A stretch of DNA of 64,000 nucleotides from Streptomyces sp. F001 (GTDB taxonomy: Bacteria > Actinomycetota > Actinomycetes > Streptomycetales > Streptomycetaceae): NCBI RefSeq assembly GCF_004187715.1, contig NZ_QZWF01000001.1, forward strand, positions 372,001 through 436,000, read 5' to 3'. The position numbers were made by a program, and so were the translations under genes. Below the pieces are notes generated by a model. The model was not told where the DNA came from. It did no database searches and saw only the letters and a program-made list of their open reading frames with translations. Of the stretch, positions 57,343 through 64,000 are shown one piece after another. Each line of letters begins with the position of its first letter. The stretch's first letter is position 1.

Positions 57343-57356
57343 CACTGGGCCATTGG
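57343..57356. promoter_or_regulatory. Direct-repeat motif, second copy (FUSC/Lrp intergenic)
   Basis: Second exact copy of CACTGGGCCATTGG, 42 bp before the Lrp start codon. Two widely spaced copies fit the wrapping mode of Lrp-family octamers. Confidence 0.45.
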
Positions 57357-57398
57357 TACAGTCGGCCGTGATCTTCGACGGAAGGGAGGCAGGGCGCC

Positions 57399-57875
57399 AT
57401 GGCCGTGGACGAGCTGGACACCCGCATCCTGCGGCTGCTGCTGGAGCAGCCGCGTACGAGTGTGCGTGAGTACGCCCGTCTCCTCGGGGTGGCCCGCGGC
57501 ACGCTCCAGGCCCGCCTCGACCGCCTGGAACGGGACGGCGTGATCACCGGCACCGGCCCGGTGCTCTCCCCCGCCGCACTCGGCCACCCGGTGCTCGCGT
57601 TCGTGCACATCGAGGTCACCCAGGGCCACCTCGACGACGTGGGCGACGCCCTGGCCGCCGTACCGGAGATCGTCGAGGCGTTCTCGATCACGGGCGGCGG
57701 TGATCTGCTCACCCGGGTCGTGGCGCGTGACAACGCCCACCTCGAGGACGTGATCCAGAAGCTGATCAGCCTGCCCGGGGTCGTCCGTACCCGCACCGAG
57801 GTGGCCCTGCGCGAACGTGTGCCGCACCGGCTGCTGCCGCTCGTCGAGTCGATCGGCCGGGCGGCCACGCAGTGA
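57399..57875 (+). CDS. Lrp/AsnC-family transcriptional regulator
   Basis: 158 residues, full length. N-terminal helix-turn-helix (LDTRILRLLLEQP, then ARLLGVARGTLQARLDRLE) followed by the RAM ligand domain (VEAFSITGGGDLLTRV, then PGVVRTRTEVAL). GGGAGG precedes the ATG at 57399. It is divergent from the FUSC exporter-like gene and likely regulates it and itself through the repeated motifs at 57254 and 57343. The effector is probably an amino acid or aromatic acid; that is inference. Confidence 0.93.
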   Translation: MAVDELDTRILRLLLEQPRTSVREYARLLGVARGTLQARLDRLERDGVITGTGPVLSPAALGHPVLAFVHIEVTQGHLDDVGDALAAVPEIVEAFSITGGGDLLTRVVARDNAHLEDVIQKLISLPGVVRTRTEVALRERVPHRLLPLVESIGRAATQ

Positions 57876-57900
57876 TCCCGGCACGGACGCCCTTGGCATC

Positions 57901-58605
57901 ATGACCCGCATGAGCAATCTCGGCGGCATCTCGGTCATCTTCGATCTCGACGGAACGCTCGTGGACAGCGAGCCGAACTACTACGAGGCGGGCCGGCAGA
58001 TCCTCGCCGAGCACGGCATCCCGGACTTCACCTGGGCCGACCACGAGCAGTACGTCGGCATCAGCACCCAGGAGACGGTCGCGCACTGGAAACAGCGCTA
58101 CGGGCTGCGCGCCTCCGTCGAGGACCTGATCGCCGCCAAGAACCGCCGCTATCTGGAGCTCGCCCGCACCTCCACGCGCGCGTACCCCGAGATGCGCAAG
58201 TTCGTCGAACTGCTGGCCGCCGAGGGCGCCCCGATGGCCGTGGCCTCGGGGTCGTCGCCCGGGGCCATCACGGCGATCCTGGCCGTCACGGGCCTGGACG
58301 CCCAGGTGCGAACGGTCGTCTCGGCGGACGAGGTCGCGCACGGCAAACCCGCCCCCGACGTCTTCCTGGAGGCCGCCCGCCGGCTCGGTGCGGACCCTGC
58401 CGGCTGTGTGGTCGTCGAGGACGCGGCTCCCGGTGCGGCCGCCGCCCACGCGGCCGGCATGCGCTGCATCGCGCTCCCCTATGTGGCCGCCCAGGCCGAC
58501 GCGCCGGAGTTCGCCACCGCCGACCTCCTGCTGCGGGGCGGCCAGGCGGAGTTCACGGCGAGGGCGGCGTACGACTGGCTGGTGCGCACGACTCCGACGC
58601 CCTGA
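57901..58605 (+). CDS. HAD-IA family phosphatase (beta-phosphoglucomutase/phosphoglycolate type)
   Basis: 234 residues. All four HAD motifs are visible: FDLDGTLVDSEP near residue 15, ASGSSPGAI near 115, GKPAPDVF near 147, and VVEDAAPGAAAA near 169. A helical cap lies between motifs I and II. Likely a sugar-phosphate or phosphoglycolate phosphatase; the substrate is not deducible. It starts 25 bp after the Lrp gene on the same strand and may be co-transcribed. The ATG at 57901 is used; a second ATG three codons later is equally possible, and neither has a strong ribosome site. Confidence 0.85.
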   Translation: MTRMSNLGGISVIFDLDGTLVDSEPNYYEAGRQILAEHGIPDFTWADHEQYVGISTQETVAHWKQRYGLRASVEDLIAAKNRRYLELARTSTRAYPEMRKFVELLAAEGAPMAVASGSSPGAITAILAVTGLDAQVRTVVSADEVAHGKPAPDVFLEAARRLGADPAGCVVVEDAAPGAAAAHAAGMRCIALPYVAAQADAPEFATADLLLRGGQAEFTARAAYDWLVRTTPTP

Positions 58606-58679
58606 ACCCACCGACCGGGTCGTGCGTACAGCGGAGCAGGCTTCGTTCGTCCGCTGACTCCGGGGCGAGTGCCGCGGCA

Positions 58680-59423
58680 CTAGGAACGGCGGCGAGGCTT
58701 GCCGCGGCGGCCGTTCCTGGGCGTGCCCGACCGAGGGTTCTTTCCGGCCGCCGGCTTCCGCCGTGCGGCGGGCTCGTCGCGGTGCTTCTCCTTGGGCTGC
58801 GCCGCCGGCTGGGCGCGGCCCCGCGTGCTGTTCACGGTGCGGCCGCGGACGATGCCGATGAAGTCCTCGACCAGGTCGGTGTGCGCGTCCTCCGGCCAGC
58901 ACAGGGCGACGCCGGACTGCGGGGCGTCCACGAGCGTCCGGTAGGTCAGGTCCCTGCGGTGGTACAGGCGGGCCAGGGACTGGGGTACGGCGAGGACGCC
59001 GATGCCCGCCGCGACGAGTTCGATCGCGTCGGCGGTGGTGGCGGGGCGTTCGAAGGCGGGCTCTCCGGGGGGCTGCTCCCAGCCGAGGACGTCGTCGAGG
59101 GGATGGAGGACGACCTCCTCGGCGAGGTCCTCGAGGGTCGCCTCGTCCGCCGCGGTCAGGAGGTGGTCCTTGGGGACCACGACGACCGTCGTCTCGGTGT
59201 AGAGGGGGATCGCGCTGAAGACTGTACGGTCGACCGGCAGCCGTACGATCCCCGCGTCCGCCGCGCCGTCCCGCAACACATCGGATGCCTCGGCGGCCGT
59301 GACGGAAATGAGGTTCAGGGGGACGTCGGGCAGGCGCTCGTTCCAGATCCGCACCCACTTGCCGGGTGTCGCCCCAGGGACGTACGCGAGCCGGAACGAA
59401 GGGTGTGCTTCCGAGCCTGTCAC
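58680..59423 (-). CDS. LysR-type effector-binding domain without DNA-binding domain
   Basis: 247 residues. Residues 10-195 match the LysR substrate-binding fold (FRLAYVPGATPGKW, then DAGIVRLPVD, YTETTVVVVPKDH, and DAIELVAAGIGVLAVPQSLA). No helix-turn-helix precedes it, although the start at 59423 leaves only 58 bp to the divergent DUF5997 gene, so it is not simply truncated by a mis-called start. The C-terminal 50 residues are very basic and rich in Lys, Arg and Pro and might contact nucleic acid. It may work with the neighbouring small protein. Function otherwise unknown. Confidence 0.8.
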   Translation of the reverse strand: MTGSEAHPSFRLAYVPGATPGKWVRIWNERLPDVPLNLISVTAAEASDVLRDGAADAGIVRLPVDRTVFSAIPLYTETTVVVVPKDHLLTAADEATLEDLAEEVVLHPLDDVLGWEQPPGEPAFERPATTADAIELVAAGIGVLAVPQSLARLYHRRDLTYRTLVDAPQSGVALCWPEDAHTDLVEDFIGIVRGRTVNSTRGRAQPAAQPKEKHRDEPAARRKPAAGKNPRSGTPRNGRRGKPRRRS

Positions 59424-59481
59424 CTCGCCAGGTTACCGGCTGTGGTCGGAGGTCTCGTATCCGGCCGATAGTCTGGACAGC

Positions 59482-59868
59482 ATGAAGTCGCACCAGACCA
59501 CCCAGACGATGAAGCCCGCGACCGCGGCGAAGAAGCTGGGTGTGTACCTCCCCGCCACCCCCGCCGAGTTCCAGCAGGGAGTCGTCTCGCGCGCAGAACT
59601 GAACGAGCTCCAGGCCAGTCCGCCTGAGTGGCTGCGGGAGCTGCGACGCAACGGCCCGCACCCGCGGCCGGTGGTCGCGGCGAAGCTGGGCGTCTCCATC
59701 GCGGGACTCGCCCGCGGCGGGGTGACGGAGCCGCTCACCAGCGAGCAGATCGAGGCGCTGAAGGCGGAGCAGCCCGAGTGGCTGGAGAAGGAGCGCGCCA
59801 CCCAGGCGGAGGTCCGCAAGGAAGCGGCCCGGCTCAAGGCGCGCAACGCCGAGCAGGGCGATCACTGA
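59482..59868 (+). CDS. DUF5997-family small protein
   Basis: 128 residues. The order AAKKLGVYLPATPAEFQ, PPEWLRELRRNGPHPRPVVA and KLGVSIAGLARGG is what I associate with the actinobacterial DUF5997 family; the central part resembles a helix-turn-helix, and the C-terminal 40 residues are a charged helix. The ATG at 59482 has only a weak ribosome site. It is divergent from the LysR effector-domain gene. Function unknown; a DNA-binding partner for the neighbour is a plausible guess. Confidence 0.7.
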   Translation: MKSHQTTQTMKPATAAKKLGVYLPATPAEFQQGVVSRAELNELQASPPEWLRELRRNGPHPRPVVAAKLGVSIAGLARGGVTEPLTSEQIEALKAEQPEWLEKERATQAEVRKEAARLKARNAEQGDH

Positions 59869-59901
59869 CGCGGAGTTCCGCCACCGAGATCGTGCACGCG
59901 G

Positions 59902-59934
59902 GTGAGGGCCCCGGTTACGGACCGGGGCCCTCAC
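59902..59934. terminator. Bidirectional hairpin terminator
   Basis: Perfect 14-bp arms (59902-59915 and 59921-59934) with a five-base loop, between the convergent DUF5997 and XdhC-like genes. Confidence 0.85.
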
Positions 59935-59956
59935 GCATGGGAGTGAACCGGCGGTC

Positions 59957-61090
59957 TCAGGCGGCCTCCCGAGCGCCGCGCTCCGACCCGTCCCGGTGAA
60001 TGGGCGTCCTCGAGCCGGTCAGCGGGACGCCCGTGCCGCCCCGCCGGGTCGCGACGATCTCCGCCGCGATGGACAGGGCGGTCTCCTCGGGCGTACGGGC
60101 ACCCAGGTCGAGACCGATGGGGGACCTGAGCCTGGCCAGCTCCCGCTCGCTCACGCCTGCCTCCCGCAGTCTCCGGTTGCGGTCGGCGTGGGTGCGGCGC
60201 GAGCCCATCGCGCCGACGAACGCGACCGGCATCCGCAGGGCCTCCTGCAGGAGCGGTACGTCGAACTTGGCGTCGTGCGTGAGCACGCACAGGACCGTGC
60301 GCGCATCGGTCGCCGTACCCCGCAGATAGCGGTGCGGCCAGTCCACGACGATGTCGTCCGCGTCGGGGAAGCGGGCCCGCGTGGCGAAGACGGGGCGGGC
60401 GTCGCACACGGTGACGTGGTAGCCGAGGAACTTGCCCGCGCGCACGAGCGCCGCGGCGAAGTCGATCGCGCCGAAGACGATCATGCGTGGCGGTGGCACC
60501 CTGGACTCGACGAACAGCGTGAGGCCGCCGGGGCAGTGCGAGCCGTCCTCCGACAGCTCCACCGTGCCGGTGCGGCCGGCGTCCAGCAGGGCGCGGCCCT
60601 CCGCGGCCGCCGTCCGGTCCAGCTCCGGGTGACCGCCGAGACCGCCCTCGGTCGTTCCGTCGGGGCGCACGAACAGGGCGCCGCCGAGGAGTCCGGCCGG
60701 ACCGCGGGCGACCCGGGCCAGCGCGGCCGGCTCGCCCTGCGCGGCGGCCGACAGCGCCGCCGCGAAGACCCGGTCGCCGGACGCGATCGGCGTGACCAGT
60801 ACGTCGATGACCCCGCCGCAGGTCAGCCCGACCGCGAAGGCGTCCTCGTCGCTGTAGCCGAACCGCTCGCGCACCGTCACGCCGTCCTGCAGCGCCTGGA
60901 CGCACAGGTCGTACACCGCCCCTTCGACACAACCGCCGGAGACCGAGCCGATGGCTGTGCCGTCCCGGTCGACGGCGAGGGCGGCGCCGGGATCGCGCGG
61001 CGCGCTGCCGCCGACGGCGACGACGGTGGCGACCGCGAAGTCCCGGCCCTCGGCCACCCAGCGGCTCAGCTCCTCGGCGATGTCAAGCAT
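59957..61090 (-). CDS. XdhC/CoxI-family molybdoenzyme maturation factor
   Basis: 377 residues. The N-terminal XdhC domain has VVAVGGSAPRDPGAAL and SVSGGCVEGAV; the C-terminal Rossmann domain has MIVFGAIDFAAALVRAGKFL and FVGAMGSRRTH. XdhC proteins bind the molybdenum cofactor and deliver it, sulfurated, to xanthine-dehydrogenase-type enzymes. The ATG at 61090 overlaps the end of the upstream Mo-subunit gene by 8 bp, so this is the third gene of the operon and the likely dedicated chaperone. The operon ends at the hairpin at 59902-59934. Confidence 0.9.
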   Translation of the reverse strand: MLDIAEELSRWVAEGRDFAVATVVAVGGSAPRDPGAALAVDRDGTAIGSVSGGCVEGAVYDLCVQALQDGVTVRERFGYSDEDAFAVGLTCGGVIDVLVTPIASGDRVFAAALSAAAQGEPAALARVARGPAGLLGGALFVRPDGTTEGGLGGHPELDRTAAAEGRALLDAGRTGTVELSEDGSHCPGGLTLFVESRVPPPRMIVFGAIDFAAALVRAGKFLGYHVTVCDARPVFATRARFPDADDIVVDWPHRYLRGTATDARTVLCVLTHDAKFDVPLLQEALRMPVAFVGAMGSRRTHADRNRRLREAGVSERELARLRSPIGLDLGARTPEETALSIAAEIVATRRGGTGVPLTGSRTPIHRDGSERGAREAA

Positions 61091-63218
61091 CGCGGGCTCC
61101 GGTGCCCGCGGCTGCGGCCAGCAGGACGCGGTCGGGCCGGATCGGCAGGTTCCGGTGGCGTACGCCGGTCGCGTGCCAGACGGCGTTGGCGATCGCCGCC
61201 GCCGCACCGACGATCCCGATCTCGCCGATCCCCTTGATGCCGACCGGGTCGTCGGGGTCGGGGTCGTCCACCCAGTCCGCCTCGATGTGCGGCACGTCGG
61301 CATGCGCGGCGACGTGATAGCCGGCCAGGTCGGCGCCGACGTGGCCGCCCGAAGTCCGGTCGCGGACCGCCTCCTCGTGCAAGGCCATGGAGATGCCCCA
61401 GATCATCCCGCCGGTGAACTGGCTGCGCGCCGTCAGCGGGTTGACGATCCGCCCGGCCGCGAACATGCCCAGCATGCGCCGGACGCGCACCTCACCGGTG
61501 GTGACGTCCACGGCGACCTCGGCGAACTGCGCTCCGAAGGAGTGCCGTTCCTTCTGTGCGAGGGCACCCACGGCCGCGGAGGTGTCCGAGCGGACCGTGA
61601 TGCCCTCGGACGGAATACCGCCGCCCAGGGCGAGCCGCTCCCGCAGCTCCTGCGCGGCGGCCATGATCGCCCAGCCCCAGGAGCGGGTGCCCATCGAGCC
61701 GCCGGCGATCATCGCGAAGCCGAAGTCGCTGTCCCCGATGCGGACGCGGACGCGGTCCGGCGCGACCTCGAGTGCGTCGGCGGCGATCAGGGTGAGCGCG
61801 GTGCGCGCCCCGGTCCCGATGTCGGACGCGGTGATCCGCACGGTGAAGGTGCCGTCCGCCTCGGCCGTCAGGGCCGCCGTCGAGGGCGCGGCTCCGGCGC
61901 CGAAGGAGGCCGCCGCCGTGCCGGTGCCGAGCAGCCAGCGTCCGTCCCGGCGCAGTCCGGGGCGCGGGTCGCGGTCCGCCCAGCCGAACCGGCGGGCGCC
62001 CTCCTGGAAGCAGGCGAGCAGGTTGCGGCTGCTGAACGGCAGCCCGGAGACGGGGCCCGCCTCGGGTTCGTTGCGGGTGCGCAGTTCGATCGGGTCGAGG
62101 CCGCACTTCTCGGCGAGTTCGTCGAGCGCCGACTCCAGCGCGAACGAGCCCGGTGCCTCGCCCGGCGCCCGCATCCAGGTCGGGGTCGGCACATCGAGTC
62201 GTACGACCTCGTTGGCGGTGTGGTGGGCGTCGGCGTCGTACATCACGCGGGCCGGCCCGGAGCTCGGCTCGACGAACTCGTGCACGGTCGACGTCACGCT
62301 CAGTGAGCGGTGCTCCAGGGCGCGCAGCCGTCCGTCGGCGTCCGCCCCGAGCCGGACGCGCTGGGCGGTCGGGCTGCGGTAGCCGGCGAGCGAGAACATC
62401 TGGCGGCGGGTGAGGACGACCCGGACCGGGCGCTGGAGGGCGGTCGCGGCCATCACGGCGGCCACCTGGTGTGCGCGGACGCCCTTGGACCCGAAACCGC
62501 CGCCGATGTGTTCGGACCGCACGCGCACGGCGGACGGTTCGAGGGAGAACAGCGCCGCCAGCTCCTGCGCGACCCAGGTGCTGCCCTGGTTGGAGTCGAC
62601 GACCTCCAGCCGGCCGCCGTCCCAGTGGGCCGTCGCCGCATGCGGCTCCATGGGATTGTGGTGCTCCTCGGGCGTGGTGTACTCGGCGTCCACCACGACG
62701 GCGGACGCGGCGAGTTCGGACTCCAGGTCCCCCTTCTCCGTCGCCCCCGGCATGTGGGAGTCCACCGAGTAGGCGTCCGGGCGTCCGCCCGAGAACGCGA
62801 CGTCGTGCGGCTCCTGCTCGTACGTCACGACCAGCGCCTCGGCGGCCTCCCGGGCCTGCTCGGACGTCTCCGCGACGACCAGTGCCACCGGCCAGCCCAT
62901 GTGCGGCACGCGGTCGTGCTGGAAGAGGGCGGTGGTCGGCTCCGGCTTCACTCCCAGCAGGCCGACGTGGTCGGTGTCGACGCGGGGGGCGTTGCCGTGG
63001 TACAGAACGGCGAGGACGCCGGGCATGCCGAGGACGCCGTCGGCCTCCACCGAGCGGATGCGGCCGCGGGCCACGGTGGACAACGCGAGCCAGCCGTGGG
63101 CGAGTTCGGCGAAGGGGATCTCTCCGGCGTAGCGGGCGGCTCCGGTGACCTTGTCCACGCCCTCCACGCGGGAGTGGGCGGTGCCGACGGAGGGCGTCAG
63201 GCGGGTGGCCGTGGTCAT
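61083..63218 (-). CDS. Xanthine dehydrogenase-family molybdopterin-binding subunit
   Basis: 711 residues, the large subunit of a three-subunit molybdenum hydroxylase. The N-terminal domain starts DKVTGAARYAGEIP; molybdopterin contacts include HIGGGFGSKG and GTGARTALTLIAADAL; the catalytic Glu lies in GIKGIGEIGIVG near residue 675. Such enzymes hydroxylate purines, aldehydes or N-heterocycles; the substrate is not readable. The ATG at 63218 overlaps the stop of the FAD-subunit gene as ATGA. Operon order FAD subunit, Mo subunit, XdhC; the 2Fe-2S subunit is expected beyond the right edge. Confidence 0.92.
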   Translation of the reverse strand: MTTATRLTPSVGTAHSRVEGVDKVTGAARYAGEIPFAELAHGWLALSTVARGRIRSVEADGVLGMPGVLAVLYHGNAPRVDTDHVGLLGVKPEPTTALFQHDRVPHMGWPVALVVAETSEQAREAAEALVVTYEQEPHDVAFSGGRPDAYSVDSHMPGATEKGDLESELAASAVVVDAEYTTPEEHHNPMEPHAATAHWDGGRLEVVDSNQGSTWVAQELAALFSLEPSAVRVRSEHIGGGFGSKGVRAHQVAAVMAATALQRPVRVVLTRRQMFSLAGYRSPTAQRVRLGADADGRLRALEHRSLSVTSTVHEFVEPSSGPARVMYDADAHHTANEVVRLDVPTPTWMRAPGEAPGSFALESALDELAEKCGLDPIELRTRNEPEAGPVSGLPFSSRNLLACFQEGARRFGWADRDPRPGLRRDGRWLLGTGTAAASFGAGAAPSTAALTAEADGTFTVRITASDIGTGARTALTLIAADALEVAPDRVRVRIGDSDFGFAMIAGGSMGTRSWGWAIMAAAQELRERLALGGGIPSEGITVRSDTSAAVGALAQKERHSFGAQFAEVAVDVTTGEVRVRRMLGMFAAGRIVNPLTARSQFTGGMIWGISMALHEEAVRDRTSGGHVGADLAGYHVAAHADVPHIEADWVDDPDPDDPVGIKGIGEIGIVGAAAAIANAVWHATGVRHRNLPIRPDRVLLAAAAGTGARDA

Positions 63219-64000
63219 CGGGCGGCCTCCTCGGCGAGTTCGGTCAGCACGGCCACGACGAGGTTGCGCATCAGGGTCACCTTGTATCGGTTGTCGGGCA
63301 GTGGTCGGGCGGCGGCCAGTTCGGCGTCCGCGGCGGCGGCGAAGGCCTCGGCGTCCGCCGGTCCCCCGGTCAGGAGGCGTTCGGCCTCGCGGGCCCGCCA
63401 GGGCCGGGACGCAACGGCGCCGAGGGCGAGGCGTACGTCTCGTACGACGCCGTCCCGGACGTCCATCGCGGCGGCGAGGGAGCCGATCGCGAAGGCGTAG
63501 GAGGCGCGCTCGCGGACCTTGCGGTAGCGCGAGTGGGCGGCGACCGGGGCGGGCGGCAGGGTGACGCCGGTGATCAGCGCGCCCGCCGGCAGCGCGGTCT
63601 CCAGGTGAGGTGTGTCGCCCACCGGCAGATAGAACTCGGTGAGCGGCAACTCTCCGGGCCCGTCGGCCGTTTCGTACGAGACGACGGCGTCGAAGGCGGT
63701 GAGGGCGACCGCCATGTCCGAGGGGTGGGTGGCCACGCAGTGCTCGGAGGCGCCCAGGACGGCGTGGTTACGGTGCTCGCCCTCGACGGCGGGGCAACCG
63801 CTGCCGGGTACGCGCTTGTTGCAGGGCTTGGTCACGTCGGCGAAGTAGCCGCAGCGGGTGCGCTGGAGGAGGTTTCCGCCGACGGTGGCCATGTTGCGCA
63901 GTTGTCCGGAGGCGCCGGCCAGGACCGCCTGCGTCAACGCCGGGTAGCGGCGGCGGACTTCGGGGTGGGCGGCGAGGTCGCTGTTGGTGACGGTCGCGCC
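63215..64000 (-). CDS. FAD-binding subunit of a xanthine dehydrogenase-family enzyme (5' end outside window)
   Basis: About 262 residues are visible; the N-terminus lies beyond the right edge, as the frame is open to 64000. Family signatures are NMATVGGNLLQRTRC and the following Cys-containing segment CGYFADVTKPCNKR, then VATHPSDMAVAL; the C-terminal part is the CO-dehydrogenase flavoprotein domain. The extra Cys residues between the two parts are found in subunits of the 4-hydroxybenzoyl-CoA reductase/YagS type, which carry an additional Fe-S cluster. It passes electrons from the molybdenum site to FAD. Confidence 0.9.
   Translation of the reverse strand, partial: GATVTNSDLAAHPEVRRRYPALTQAVLAGASGQLRNMATVGGNLLQRTRCGYFADVTKPCNKRVPGSGCPAVEGEHRNHAVLGASEHCVATHPSDMAVALTAFDAVVSYETADGPGELPLTEFYLPVGDTPHLETALPAGALITGVTLPPAPVAAHSRYRKVRERASYAFAIGSLAAAMDVRDGVVRDVRLALGAVASRPWRAREAERLLTGGPADAEAFAAAADAELAAARPLPDNRYKVTLMRNLVVAVLTELAEEAAR

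Overview
The window is high-GC actinobacterial DNA, almost certainly a Streptomyces chromosome. The evidence is strong third-position GC bias, GTG and TTG starts, ATGA/GTGA stop-start overlaps, and typical Streptomyces families (a CtpI-like ATPase, a PaaX regulator, an Rv1733c-like membrane protein, a DUF5997 protein, FUSC next to Lrp). Identifications come from reading motifs by eye; no database search was run.

Layout. 1-4791 (-): a CtpI-like P-type ATPase cut by the window edge, with a small membrane protein upstream. 5152-6943 (+): two secreted pectate lyases (PL1 and PL3) behind a promoter holding a LacI-type half-palindrome. 7023-9551: a PaaX-family regulator divergent from an AidB-like acyl-CoA dehydrogenase. 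9581-11454: an Rv1733c-like membrane protein and a BNR-repeat protein. 11511-50517: a large non-ribosomal peptide (NRPS) cluster. 50577-64000: ordinary chromosome genes (acireductone dioxygenase, heme A synthase, uracil-DNA glycosylase, a BadF-type kinase, a CbiX-like protein, FUSC, Lrp, a HAD phosphatase, a LysR-type effector domain, DUF5997, and a three-gene molybdenum hydroxylase operon running off the right end).

The NRPS cluster is divergent around an intergenic region at 39540-40165. Rightward: NRPS C (starter C-A-T-C-A-T-E), a free acyl carrier protein, an FkbI-like dehydrogenase and an FkbH-like HAD enzyme. Leftward: NRPS A (three C-A-T modules), a SyrP-like dioxygenase, NRPS B (C-A-T-E-C-A-T-C-A-T-TE), an MbtH protein, a cytochrome P450 fused to an A-T didomain, an alpha/beta hydrolase and an O-methyltransferase. 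The E domains and the C-domain subtypes that follow them fix the order C, A, B. This gives an eight-residue peptide on an acyl starter, D-configured at positions 2 and 6. Specificity codes read by eye suggest aromatic, D-aromatic, aromatic, Asp/Asn-like, Ser, D-aromatic, aromatic, Gly.

Two sub-systems stand out. The P450-A-T fusion with its hydrolase looks like a self-contained line that makes a free beta-hydroxylated amino acid. The FkbH/FkbI/ACP set normally makes a polyketide extender, but no polyketide synthase is present; it may feed a three-carbon starter to the first C domain. All three NRPS genes and the FkbH gene contain apparent frameshifts, mostly in G/C runs and often at internal repeats. 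Sequencing or assembly error is the most likely cause, but true decay cannot be excluded. No transporter, pathway regulator or phosphopantetheinyl transferase lies in the window, so the cluster may rely on genes elsewhere.
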